A stretch of 64,000 bases of DNA from Tridacna crocea (GCA_943736015.1 OX031059.1:20212001-20276000), one strand, 5' to 3'. Numbered from the stretch's first letter, positions 11,024 through 20,010 are shown. Notes: generated by a model from the sequence alone, not told the origin. A program made the numbers and translations.

Positions 11024-11425
11024 CCTCTTCTCAAGCCAAGGCTGACGATTCACTAAGCAACGCTACCCTTGGCGGATCGAGCTTGATTTTTACATTCCCC
11101 CGATACGCTTTTTCATTGGATGCAGCCAGCTCTAACTGCAACGAATGAAATCGCTCGTAGCATTCATCTTTGTTAAAAATAGAGTAAGATCGCGACCTTT
11201 CGAATAGATAGGTAAACATGAAAATCCACGTGGATGTCTGCTTATCGCTTCATGTGTATTCGTAAGCGGTTTGTAAAGCGATATTTCATTGGCTTTTAGA
11301 AATATGATGTAAAGGGGGGTAACAACCAGCATCCAATAGAGGGCGCATAACAGGATTCTCGAAATCGGGCTCAGTCAGCCAAGGTAAGATCCACGTAGTT
11401 ATCGTAACCTTGGCTCGCGAAGATG
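11024..11425 (+). mobile_element. MULE-like element with CATCTTCGC-type ends
   Basis: The right end reads CTTGGCTCGCGAAGATG and the left end (CCTCTTCTCAAGCCAAGG) is its mutated inverted partner. A second copy lies inverted at 31389-31744. The termini match those of the 47751-48283 element, which has a 9 bp target duplication. No duplication is left here. Confidence 0.6.
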
Positions 11426-11542
11426 GTCAGAACATAGCTCTTGTGCGAATATAGTAGAACATGGCTCAACGGGGTCTTAACAAATACACCAGAGTTCCAG
11501 ATAAGACGGAGGGATCGTAATCTACATCCAATATTTCTCTTC

Positions 11543-11640
11543 CAAACCCTATGTTGTTGGTTCTCAGAATCATTTCGATGAGACGATTTTAATTAGTACT
11601 CACAACATACGGTTTACAGGAGAATAATTAATATTTTCAG
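11543..11640. repeat. Diverged copy of the 2.2 kb palindromic repeat
   Basis: AAACCCTATGTTGTTGGTTC..GACGATTTTAATTAGTACTC matches the units at 2190-2392. Confidence 0.55.
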
Positions 11641-11689
11641 TTTTGAAATCAGAATCACTCCTTCTGTTTGTAATTTCGGCACACCATTA

Positions 11690-11757
11690 TTTTTCACTTG
11701 TCGTCTGCAAACGCTTTCACTTTGGACAAGCGTAAAGTTTTGTCGTCTGTCGAAGTG
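11690..11757 (+). mobile_element. HPA distal-end fragment
   Basis: GTCGTCTGCAAACGCTTTCA and TTTTGTCGTCTGTCGAAG are the last ~60 bp of an HPA copy. The core is absent. Confidence 0.6.
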
Positions 11758-11823
11758 TCCCATACCCATTACTAATCTCTGTGCTATCTCCAGAAGCCAT
11801 TAAAATCATCGTTTTACGATTAA

Positions 11824-12043
11824 CTCTTCACCCCACAAGGCATTTCTATGGTATTTCTAATTGACCCTAATAACACCAAGGATGAAGCTGTTTCTTATGT
11901 GTATATTACACATTTTGATAGCATTCAAAACATTGTGACAAAAGGTGAAATTGCTCGTAACGAGCAATTTCGCCTTTTCCCACAATGTTTTCCATAGGCT
12001 CCTACAAGCAATGCGTAGAAATGAGTATCTATGGAGTAAAGGT
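11824..12043 (+). mobile_element. HPA-3 MITE
   Basis: TTAA at 11820-11823 and 12044-12047. CTCTTCACCCCACAAGGCAT start; stem GGTGAAATTGCTCGTAACGAG; right flank ATGAGTATCTATGGAGTAAA. First element of a contiguous MITE run to 13246. Confidence 0.85.
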
Positions 12044-12047
12044 TTAA

Positions 12048-12175
12048 GCCTTACATCTCTAAGCGCGACTTAAAGACCTTTTGCAGTCACTGTAGATCAA
12101 TCAAGATCAGACTACATAGATGTGCAGTCAGATCTTCGATCTACACTGTTCCTTAAGGATATAGCTGCCCCCCTC
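12048..12175 (+). mobile_element. HPB MITE, 3' end unclear
   Basis: Begins at the TTAA closing the previous element (GCCTTACATCTCTAAGCGCG). The palindrome near 12088-12150 has an insertion in the left arm (ATCAATCAAGATCAGAC). Confidence 0.65.
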
Positions 12176-12292
12176 GCCTTAAAGAAACCCTTTGAAAAAG
12201 CTCAATCTTGGTCTGTGTTATTAGCCTGAAATTTTCATTTGACTTATTTAGTTGATTAGGGGATAACAGAATCAATGGTTGACTCACTTTAA

Positions 12293-12526
12293 CCTTTACC
12301 CTTTACGATGAAATATTACACTCTGCCATATCAAAAGTCATTTGTAGACGGCATTTCTATGACGTCACAAATGACAAGATCTTGCTGGGAATGGGTTTAA
12401 GATACTGTTGAAAAAGAAGAAAATGCAGTTACATGTACAACCATTTTTCCTCCTTTGTCTATAATGTTTTCAAAAGCCTTGTTTATCAGAATCATTAAAA
12501 ACAGGGGATTATTTTGTGAAGGTTTC
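12293..12526 (-). mobile_element. Degenerate HPA MITE
   Basis: TTAA at 12289-12292 and 12527-12530. Ends and core are recognisable (AAAGAAGAAAATGCAGTTAC; AATGTTTTCAAAAGCCTTG) but mutated. Confidence 0.65.
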
Positions 12527-12530
12527 TTAA

Positions 12531-12753
12531 CCCTTTACTCCATAGATACTCATTTTGACACATCAACAAGACACAGCATTTGAAAAAAATTGTGGGAAAA
12601 GGAGAAATTGCTCGTAACGAGCAATTTCTCCTTTTCCCACAATCTTTTTCACTCACTCAGATAATTGTTTCCCCATTTGTTCATGTTTTTGACATCATGT
12701 GTTTATTTGCTGCTGAATCAGAAGAGCCTAAAATTGACAATTGAGGTAAAGGG
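12531..12753 (+). mobile_element. HPA-3-related MITE
   Basis: TTAA at 12527-12530 and 12754-12757. Starts CCCTTTACTCCATAGATACT, the same motif that closes other HPA-3 copies. Palindrome with loop CTCGTAACGAG; right half not seen in other copies. Confidence 0.8.
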
Positions 12754-12757
12754 TTAA

Positions 12758-13004
12758 ACAGGTAATACGTTGAAAGAGAAAAAATATCAATCTCTATCCG
12801 GCTAAGTATCTAAAAAGAAATTTTCAATTCGATAGTGAAAAAAAAACCAAAAATGTTGCAATTTCAAACTTATATTTTGGGCAATAATAATTATGTCCTT
12901 ATCGGATAGTGTTGATCCAAGATCAGACTGCACGTTCTGTGCAGTCTGATCTTGATCAACACTGTCCGCAAAAGGTCAGTGAGTCGCGATTAGCGGCCGA
13001 GGGG
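12758..13004 (-). mobile_element. HPB MITE
   Basis: Right TTAA at 13005-13008. The palindrome at about 12907-12967 is centred on GCACGTTCTGTGC. The left boundary is shared with the preceding element, or lies near 12790. Confidence 0.75.
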
Positions 13005-13024
13005 TTAAAACTCAAAGATCTTAA

Positions 13025-13246
13025 CCCTTTACCAGACGACAAATTTTTGGACTGGTCCAAATTGAGAGAATTTGCAGACGACATTATAAATGTGACTGAA
13101 AAGTTAAAAATTTGCTATGGGACGGGTAGAAAACATTGTGGGAAAAGGAGAAAATGCTGGTTACCAGCATTTTCTCCTTTTCCCACAGTGTTTTCAAAAG
13201 GGTTCTTTCTCAGGGGCGTCAAAAGTAGGGATTGTGTGGTTATGGG
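13025..13246 (-). mobile_element. HPA-1 MITE
   Basis: TTAA at 13021-13024. Nearly perfect palindrome at about 13129-13197; right end ATTGTGTGGTTATGGG followed by TTTTAA. Confidence 0.85.
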
Positions 13247-13525
13247 TTTTAATGTGAAAATATGAATATCCGTTTGGTTCATCGTTGGTTGTCATAGTAA
13301 CTCGAAAACAATAAAAATGCGATTCATACCCATTAGCGCTTCTTTTGTAATTTAGCCGAGGTTTTCTGTTACTTTTTTTTTTTGGATCACAAATAGTAAT
13401 TGGAATTGCAAATATGGAAAGCCGTATGAAGTATCTGAGAATGTCCTACAAATCAGCAATTTACCCAATTTGTGTGAATGTGTCCCTTTTCTCACAATTG
13501 TTTACAACAACGAAGATGGCGACAT

Positions 13526-13760
13526 CGATGATGATGATGATGATGGTTATGTTGATGCTAATGGTTAAAATACTGATGATAGAAATAATGATGCAAAGGG
13601 AAATTATTGTGATGATGTTAATAATGATGATGATGATGATGATGATAAGGATGATGATGATTATTATTTCAATTGTCGTTGTTGATGATGCTGATGATGC
13701 TGATGATGATGACGGTGATGTTGATGAGGACGATGATGATGATGATGATGATGATGATAG
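13526..13760. repeat. (GAT)n imperfect trinucleotide tract
   Basis: About 235 bp of GATGATGAT with interruptions. It gives Met/Asp-rich frames on + and Ser/Ile-rich frames on -, typical of low-complexity translation. Confidence 0.9.
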
Positions 13761-14084
13761 AAGAGTCAGAGAACTGCTGATGACACTAAACATCGTTTTT
13801 CTTCAGTACTATAGGCCCAAATGAACTCAATTTAACCACATGTGACAAAGCAAAGAAAAAATCGATAACGTAAAGGCAATACAGAGGAGTAATTTTTTTT
13901 CCAGAACACATTCATGCAGTCAAGTTTGACAGTCAGTTTTGATAGCATGTGATTTGGGAATAGGGAGAAAGTTTGGGGGTTTTAATTGATCTTTCTTTTT
14001 TTGGAAAAGACAGAATCATTTAAGAAAAAGTGTATTGATCAGGTTTGTATTTTTTTTTTTCATTTTACTCATTTAAAAAATGAA

Positions 14085-14500
14085 AGAAAAAATAATAGAT
14101 TTGTCCAAGTTGAGGGTATAAGCAGATGACATACAAAATGCTAATTTCTCGCATTTTAAAGGGAAGAAAACGATAGTAAAAGGGAGAAAATGCTTTCCAC
14201 ATTCTTTTTTAACCCATTACTGCACAATCCCTACTTTTGATGACCCTGAGAAAGAAGCCTTTAGAAAACATTGTGGGAAAAGGAGAAAATGCTGGTAACC
14301 AGCATTTTCTCCTTTTCCCACAATGTTTTTACCCTTTATAAAACAAGTTTCGAAATTGCTGTCCTTTATATTTTGTCGTCTGCAAATGCTTTCGATTTGG
14401 ACAAGCCTAAAATTTTGTCGTGTGGTAATGAGTTAAAGGGTTTTCTTTTTCCAAGAGAATAGTTTGAACACAGGATTATTTTGGTGAAAGGTTTTCTTAT
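14085..14500 (-). mobile_element. Old HPA copy split by a younger HPA copy
   Basis: Left part 14085-14208 (TAGATTTGTCCAAGTTGAGG .. GGGAGAAAATGC) and right part 14437-14500 (GAACACAGGATTATTTTGGT, GAAAGG) belong to one decayed minus copy. They are interrupted by the insertion at 14213-14432. Confidence 0.6.
14213..14432 (+). mobile_element. HPA-1 MITE (nested, young)
   Basis: TTAA at 14209-14212 and 14433-14436. CCCATTACTGCACAATCCCT start, perfect palindrome at about 14264-14329, distal end GTGTGGTAATGAG. Confidence 0.9.
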
Positions 14501-14517
14501 TAGGCCGTACCTGCAAA

Positions 14518-14602
14518 CAGCGACTTATGTAGTTTTATGAGGAGAGTGTAGATCAAAGATCAGACAGCGTTGTTTTTTTTTATGAAGTCTCAGCTTGATC
14601 TA
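14518..14602 (+). mobile_element. Degenerate HPB core
   Basis: GTGTAGATCAAAGATCAGAC is intact. The right arm is interrupted by a T run (CAGCTTGATCTAAG). Confidence 0.45.
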
Positions 14603-14730
14603 AGCCATTCACTACATTTGGCTGACCATTAACCATGGTCATGTTCACCATGAGTGAAAGTTGAATTTTAGATCTGAAAAAAAGTTAACTTGTAAGCGAG
14701 AGACTTAACACTTACTCGAATCCTGCTTAA

Positions 14731-14953
14731 CCCTTTACCCCATAAGGCATTTCTATGGTATCTCTGATTGACCTTTAATAACAGCAAGGATGAAGCCGTT
14801 TCTTATGTGTATATGACACCTTTTGATAGAGTAGAAAACATTGTGGCAAAAGGTGAAATTGCTCGTCACGAGCAATTTCACCTTTTGCCACAATGTTTTC
14901 TATAAAGGCTCCTAGAAGCAATGCGTAGAAATGAGTATTTATGGAGTAAAGGG
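14731..14953 (+). mobile_element. HPA-3 MITE with perfect variant stem
   Basis: TTAA at 14727-14730 and 14954-14957. Stem GTGGCAAAAGGTGAAATTGC pairs fully with GCAATTTCACCTTTTGCCAC. It differs from HPA-1 at four positions, all compensated in the opposite arm. Confidence 0.9.
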
Positions 14954-14957
14954 TTAA

Positions 14958-15139
14958 ATAACTAAAATGAAATGTTCAATTCGATAGTAGAAACCAAAAT
15001 GTTGCTACCTCAAGGTTATCTTTCGGGTTCTCTTTATCGGACAATGTAGATCCGAGATCAGACTGCACATTCTGTGCAGTCTGATCTTGGTCTACATTGT
15101 CCGCAAAAGGTAAGTGGGTTGCGCTTAGCAGCCTAAGGG
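14958..15139 (-). mobile_element. HPB MITE
   Basis: Shares TTAA 14954-14957 with the HPA-3 copy; right TTAA 15140-15143. Palindrome at about 15040-15102 with centre GCACATTCTGTGC. Confidence 0.85.
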
Positions 15140-15312
15140 TTAAAAGTCTAGTTACACCTTTATGTAACCAATAGTCTGCCAAAAAGCTCTTTATGATATA
15201 CCGAAGATATCTAATTACAGAATTACTATTAATGTGCCCGGGTTAACTTTATGTATGGTACAGTGTGCCAAGGGTAACTCTTATCTTAGGTACAATAAGC
15301 CCAAAATAATCT

Positions 15313-15443
15313 ACCTTTCTCCTTTTCCCACAATGTTTTCTACTCTTTTAAAAGTCAGTTTTCAATTTTTGAGTTGCAATTATTTTGTCATCTGCAAATG
15401 CTATCAATTTGGAACAGTCTAAAATTTTGTCGTTTGGTAAAGA
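15313..15443 (+). mobile_element. HPA distal half
   Basis: TTTCTCCTTTTCCCACAATG through GTCGTTTGGTAAAG. The left arm and proximal half are absent, so the copy begins at the right arm of the palindrome. Confidence 0.7.
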
Positions 15444-16130
15444 TTCAAAAGCCTAATTATATCATGTATATGTCCAAATAAATTTAGTGTTAGTCATCTG
15501 TGCCTTGGATAACTTTGTGTATGAGCCATGTTCTGTGAAAAGGATGCTTTTAAAGAATTAACTAAAATATCAGACTTTTTTTTAATAAATATTCTCCATG
15601 TACAAGGAACATTCTACCTCATAACACGGTCGGTTGTTAGACAGAATGAATTTGATGGATCTATAATTAGGCACAGGCCTTTGAATTTCCATTGGTCCAT
15701 CACTGAATAATAAAATTTTCCTTGGTCGATCTTTGAACACTTATGAAAGCATATTGGTGCATAACCTGTACATATTACGGAATTGTGAAATTTTCAACAC
15801 CGTACATAGCACAGTGGCAACTGCTTCTTTGCTGTATATAATAAATATTATATAGAATAAAGAGGGAATCACCAATGTGCTTTTTATAGCAACGGTGTCC
15901 GATAATAAAAATTCTACTTTAATCCCTTGATAAATCAATGAAAAATTCTTTTTATTCCGTAATAGACCAATGGAATTTCAGAGTCTTGAGAATTAGGTAA
16001 CAACTTGCCTGTGATATTGTAGGCGTGAGATGCATTAAGCTTCCTTTTGCTAGAGCGTGGCGATCATGTTTTAGTGGGTCCAAGTTAACTTGGTGTAAGT
16101 TAATGAGTATCTAGGATAACTATAATTGAA
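15444..16130. other. Stretch without supported genes
   Basis: AT-rich. Weak matches to F4 ends occur at about 15525-15555 (AGCCATGTTCTGTGAAAAGG) and 16028-16063 (GATGCATTAAGCTTCC). The short frames here lack coding character. Confidence 0.5.
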
Positions 16131-16132
16131 CG

Positions 16133-16354
16133 GTGCTCAGTGAAAAGGGGGCTTACTGACCTGGGCCGAAACTTTTCGATATTGGTCAATTTTCTGTACG
16201 TCAAATGATCGGTCTACCTCATGATCAAGTCGATTATTCAAAAAAGGGACTAGTATGGATCCATAATTATGTGATGACATGGGCTGGTATCATGCATGGC
16301 TAGTATCATGCATCACGGAGATGCATTAAGCGCCCTTTTTACAGAGCATGGCTG
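16133..16354 (+). mobile_element. F4 MITE, rearranged core
   Basis: Ends CGGTGCTCAGTGAAAAGGGG and GATGCATTAAGCGCCC..CAGAGCATGGCT are inverted. The central hairpin is only half kept (GACCTGGGCCGAAACTTTTC). Confidence 0.6.
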
Positions 16355-16371
16355 TATCGTGAGTTTACTTC

Positions 16372-16419
16372 AAAAACCTCGTAACTACAGCTTGAAACAA
16401 GCTGTAGTTACGAGTTTTT
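16372..16419. repeat. Short perfect hairpin
   Basis: AAAACCTCGTAACTACAGCT pairs with AGCTGTAGTTACGAGTTTT across a loop of a few bases. The same hairpin, split by an HPA insertion, occurs at 29290-29580. Confidence 0.8.
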
Positions 16420-16552
16420 TATAGTACAAAGACGAAATGTTGGTTAACACTCTGCCTACTGAATAAATACAGTAAATTGCATATTCTCAAAGGCCGTGAA
16501 TACATTTCCTCTGCAAGATCAAGAGACATTTTGATCGTAATCTAGATTATAA

Positions 16553-16640
16553 TAGTGGACAGTGTCGATCATGCATCAGACCTGCACCTTCTATGCAGTT
16601 TGATCTTGGTCTACAACGTCCACAAAAGATTCTGGTGTCG
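16553..16640 (-). mobile_element. Degenerate HPB core
   Basis: GGACAGTGTCGATCATGCAT and GTTTGATCTTGGTCTACAAC are mutated arms of an HPB palindrome. Confidence 0.5.
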
Positions 16641-16748
16641 TATATGGTATGAAAAGAGCTTAAGTGTGGCAAAAGTAACTTTCTGATTGTCAGTGAGTGC
16701 CCAAGTTAAATTTATTAGCTTCATAATGCAAATAACGAACATGTTGTT

Positions 16749-16763
16749 TTGTTGTTGTTTCAG
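16749..16763 (+). promoter_or_regulatory. 3' splice site before the reductase start
   Basis: A T-rich tract TTGTTGTTGTTTCAG ends at 16763. It is followed by ATTGCAACAATTTAGG and, 24 bases on, the reductase ATG. This is a good acceptor and suggests an intron in the 5' untranslated region, with the promoter and first exon further upstream and not identified. Confidence 0.6.
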
Positions 16764-16787
16764 ATTGCAACAATTTAGGAAGGCAAG

Positions 16788-18281
16788 ATGGTTGGAATGA
16801 CGACTCGATCACAGGTCAAATCCATAAATGGCAGTAGCCATAAAACTAACGGACACTCCCAAAATGGTCACACAGTTCCCGTAAATGGCAGTGCGAAGGC
16901 AAATGGACACACTTTCCAACAAAATGGCAGTCACATTACACGTAAAACTGAGGTTAAAACAGGACAACGGAGTAATTTCAGGGCTGTTTTCGATACGGTT
17001 ATATTTCCAGTCTTTCTTATGGTGTGGGCCCCTCAAATGTCCATGTTGTATTGGTACATTAACAAGTCATGTGACGGAACCTATACGGGTCTATTCGGCT
17101 TATTTCGTGAGAAGTCCGTTCTGACAGTCTTGACGGAAATGTGGACGAGTTTAGACATTGTGAATTATTTTACTGTCGGAGTGACACTAAGCTACTTTAC
17201 ATGGTCCATATTTTTTATGGCCATTCTTCCCGGAAAACCCGTCTACGGTCCGATCACGCCGAAAGGTAATATACCAGTCTACAAGGATAATGGCTTCCTA
17301 AACTATGTAGTTACAATGACAGGATTTGCAATTCTGACAGTTCTGTTGAAAATGAACGGAATGACCCCTACAATTGTGTATGACAGATTCGGAGATCTTC
17401 TGGCTTTCATCAACATCTTTGCACTAGTTTTTGTCTTGTTCCTCTATTTCAAGGGATTGTACTCCCCGTCGTCAACTGACAGCGGTAAAACAGGCGGTGG
17501 TTTTTTGTTTGATTACTACTGGGGCACGGAGCTCTACCCTCGAGTATTTGGGATCGATATCAAAGTTCTCACCAACTGTCGCTTTGGGATGACCGTATGG
17601 CCGCTCTTGGTCTGCATATACGCTTTAAAGTGCTATGAATTATACGGATTTGTCGACAGTGTGCTTGTAACGTCTGTTCTTCAGCTTGCCTATATAACTA
17701 AGTTTTTCATCTGGGAGGCCGGATACATGGGCACGATAGACATTATAGTAGATAGAGCCGGGTTCTATATATGCTGGGGTTGTTTGTGCTGGTTACCGTC
17801 GTTGTATCCAAATGTGAGTCAGTACCTCGTCATGCATCCTCAACGTCTCGGAGCAGTGTGGACATCTTTGATTCTTGTTTTCGGAATGGTTTCCATTACA
17901 GTGAACTATCTTGCCGATCGTCAAAGACAACTTGTCCGAAAAGCCAACGGTAAATGTCTAGTCTGGGGAAAGAAACCAAATCTTATTCATGCCAAATACG
18001 TCGTGGAAACTGGAGAGGAAAAGACGAGTATCTTGCTGGCTTCAGGCTGGTGGGGACTTGCGCGCCATTTTCACTACATACCGGAAATCCTACTTTCGTT
18101 TTTCTGGACACTCCCCTGTGGGTTTGACAGCATTTTCCCTTACACTTATGTCATTTATCTGACATTACTCTTAGTGCATCGTAGTCACAGAGACGAAGAA
18201 AAGTGCAGCGCAAAGTACGGCAAGTACTGGAAAGAATATTGCGCCCAGGTGCCAAATAGAATTGTACCGTATTTGTACTAA
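16788..18281 (+). CDS. DHCR7: Sterol delta-7 reductase (7-dehydrocholesterol reductase family)
   Basis: A 497-residue enzyme predicted to reduce the C7-C8 double bond of sterols (7-dehydrocholesterol to cholesterol type) with NADPH in the ER membrane. Family membership rests on the C-terminal signature HRSHRDEEKCSAKYG (464-478), GWWGLARHFHY (420-430), NGKCLVWGKKP (387-397), the DYYWGTELYPR signature region (242-252) and TNCRFGM (262-268). Hydrophobic spans occur at about 67-90, 120-147, 170-187, 200-222, 268-280, 289-306, 322-339, 355-374 and 432-463, fitting a polytopic ER protein. Residues 1-60 are a polar, Asn-Gly-rich extension; the vertebrate protein is slightly shorter (about 475). The start at 16788 has A at -3 and G at +4; Met4 is an alternative. 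The coding region has no intron. From memory of the family, YWGTELYPR, TNCRFGM, DRQRQ, GFYICWGC and ARHFHY(I/V)PEIL match plant/protist DWF5-type enzymes better than vertebrate DHCR7. A related C14 reductase or lamin B receptor is less likely, because these motifs are delta-7 specific. Confidence 0.93.
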   Translation: MVGMTTRSQVKSINGSSHKTNGHSQNGHTVPVNGSAKANGHTFQQNGSHITRKTEVKTGQRSNFRAVFDTVIFPVFLMVWAPQMSMLYWYINKSCDGTYTGLFGLFREKSVLTVLTEMWTSLDIVNYFTVGVTLSYFTWSIFFMAILPGKPVYGPITPKGNIPVYKDNGFLNYVVTMTGFAILTVLLKMNGMTPTIVYDRFGDLLAFINIFALVFVLFLYFKGLYSPSSTDSGKTGGGFLFDYYWGTELYPRVFGIDIKVLTNCRFGMTVWPLLVCIYALKCYELYGFVDSVLVTSVLQLAYITKFFIWEAGYMGTIDIIVDRAGFYICWGCLCWLPSLYPNVSQYLVMHPQRLGAVWTSLILVFGMVSITVNYLADRQRQLVRKANGKCLVWGKKPNLIHAKYVVETGEEKTSILLASGWWGLARHFHYIPEILLSFFWTLPCGFDSIFPYTYVIYLTLLLVHRSHRDEEKCSAKYGKYWKEYCAQVPNRIVPYLY

Positions 18282-18356
18282 AATGATATTCTCTGATTAC
18301 AAATCTTTTGTATCTTTGCTGAATGAGGAGAAGCAAGATAATAATGACTATCGAGC

Positions 18357-18362
18357 AATAAA
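18357..18362 (+). promoter_or_regulatory. Polyadenylation signal AATAAA
   Basis: Canonical hexamer 76 bases after the reductase stop codon in an AT-rich context, giving a short 3' untranslated region. The repeat mosaic resumes within about 30 bp. Confidence 0.7.
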
Positions 18363-18392
18363 TTATTTATTTAGAATAGAAATGGTCCGATA

Positions 18393-18617
18393 AAACTTTC
18401 TTCCAGTCGACAAATTGTTAGATTCGTCCATATTGAAAACACTTGCAAGACGCCAAAATAAATTGATCCGAAAAGGTTACATTTGTCTTTCGAAAGGATC
18501 AAAACATTGTATGAAAAAGAGAAAACGATGACAACTAGCATTTTCCTCTTTCTTACAATATTTTCAGGATCCTTTTCCCTTATGGTCGTTAAAACGTGAG
18601 ACTATTTTGAAAAGAAT
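18393..18617 (-). mobile_element. Degenerate HPA MITE
   Basis: GTCGACAAATTGTTAGATTC, a mutated core (AACATTGTATGAAAAAGAGA / TTTCTTACAATATTTTC) and a worn right end. Lies immediately downstream of the reductase gene. Confidence 0.65.
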
Positions 18618-18639
18618 TAAATGATTAAGGAAAAGTCAG

Positions 18640-18772
18640 GGGCTTTTTTGAAGAAAAGACATCTCGTCAACGTAAAGTGTAGATCCAAGATCAGGCTGCA
18701 CGTTCTGTGCAGTCCGATCTTAAATAACACTGTCCGCAAAAAGTCCTAGAGTCTTGCTTAGCAGCGTAAAGG
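18640..18772 (-). mobile_element. HPB MITE
   Basis: Core at about 18676-18733 (GTGTAGATCCAAGATCAGGC; centre GCACGTTCTGTGC), then TCCGCAAAAAGTCCTAGAGT and CTTAGCAGCGTAAAGG. The left end is diverged. Confidence 0.65.
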
Positions 18773-18882
18773 TTAGGAAACTTTCGAGTACAGCGCGATA
18801 GTTGTGTAAAAATTATCATGGCATAATCAACAAATCTGAGATTATTGACTACAAAAGGAGGCAAACAGGATTCAGGACTGGC

Positions 18883-19074
18883 GGGATCCACCAACCATTC
18901 TTAAGAACGTTCTTGGTCTTATTCTCAAGAATTTTCTACATTTGTAAGTAACACAACTTCTGATCGGCTAAACCGAATGGTTTAGCCAATCAGAAGTTGT
19001 GTTACTTACAAATTTGGAAAACCTTGGAGAATAAGACTAAGTATATTCTCAAGAATGGTTGGTGAATAAGGGCC
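18883..19074. mobile_element. F6 palindromic MITE
   Basis: TCCACCAACCATTCTTAAGA at the left against TTCTCAAGAATGGTTGGTGA at the right. Internal stem GTAAGTAACACAACTTCTGA / TCAGAAGTTGTGTTACTTAC around TTAGCCAATC. Other copies: 35019-35216, 43690-43878, 62819-63024. Confidence 0.8.
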
Positions 19075-19163
19075 CCGGGGTTTAACAAAAAAAAAAATAA
19101 TTAAGTCTCTTATTATAACCCCCCTCCTTACAAAGAAGTGGAGGGGATATACTGGAATCGCAA

Positions 19164-19222
19164 TGGCTGTCCGTCTGTCCGACAGTCCGTCCGTCCGTCC
19201 GTCCGTTTGTTCGTCTGTCCGT
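19164..19222. repeat. (GTCC)n tetranucleotide repeat
   Basis: About 14 imperfect CCGT/CTGT units. Confidence 0.85.
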
Positions 19223-19370
19223 AGAGACAAGTTTGTCCGGTACAATAGTCCGACAGTTTTTCAGGTTCTGAACTCTGATTTACACACAGTGTGCCAATAT
19301 GTATTTATGACGTTGTGCATGTGCAATTTCCATCCTGCGATTTGTAGTGGAATTATCTCCCCCATTTTAA

Positions 19371-19735
19371 CAATATACATGTACATGTATTCGGTGTCTG
19401 TAATAATGACTTTATAGTAAATATTACCCCTCAACCTTTTCTTTTAGTTCTTTTACCACTGAACTGCTCGTTTCCACGGGATAACTGTACCGTTGCATTG
19501 CCAGTGAAGTTTGCTTAACCCATTACCACACAATCCTTACTTTTGACGACCCTGAGAAAGAAACCTTTAGAAAACATTGAGGGAAAAGGAGAAAATGCTG
19601 GTAACCAGCATTTTCTCCTTTTCCCAAAATGTTTTCTACCCTTCACAGAACAAATTTTAAACTTTCAGTCGCTTTTATTTTGTCGTCTGCAAATGCTTTC
19701 GATTTGGACAAGCCTAAAGTACTGTCGTTTTCAAC
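19371..19735 (+). repeat. Segmental duplication, copy 1
   Basis: Begins CAATATACATGTA and shares about 145 bp of unique-looking flank (GTCTGTAATAATGACTTTAT; TACCGTTGCATTGCCAGTGA) plus an HPA insertion at the same base with 23431-23807. Confidence 0.8.
19519..19735 (+). mobile_element. HPA-1 MITE
   Basis: TTAA at 19515-19518, CCCATTACCACACAATCCTT start, palindrome at about 19568-19634. The distal end breaks down after ACTGTCGTTTTC. Confidence 0.85.
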
Positions 19736-20010
19736 TCTTACTTCTGTACTAAACCATTCTGCATTCTGTGATAAAGACATGTTTTTGGCAAAGAGCTTGT
19801 GGGGGTATGGTCACGTGTAGTGATAGCTCTAGTTTTGCTCAAGGTCAGCGGATATAACCTTTTTTCCAACTCCAGTTGGCTGGGTTATTTCAGAACCATC
19901 TAAGAAACAATCCATATATTATGACTCATTTTCAAATCCTAAAATGACACAGCGTCTCAGACTCAGCACAACAAAATAATGGACTGAATGGTCATTTTGA
20001 TAGATTTAAC

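Noticed and set aside
13414-13824. 136-residue Met/Asp-rich frame and the opposing Ser/Ile-rich frame
   Set aside because: Pure translation of an imperfect GAT microsatellite.
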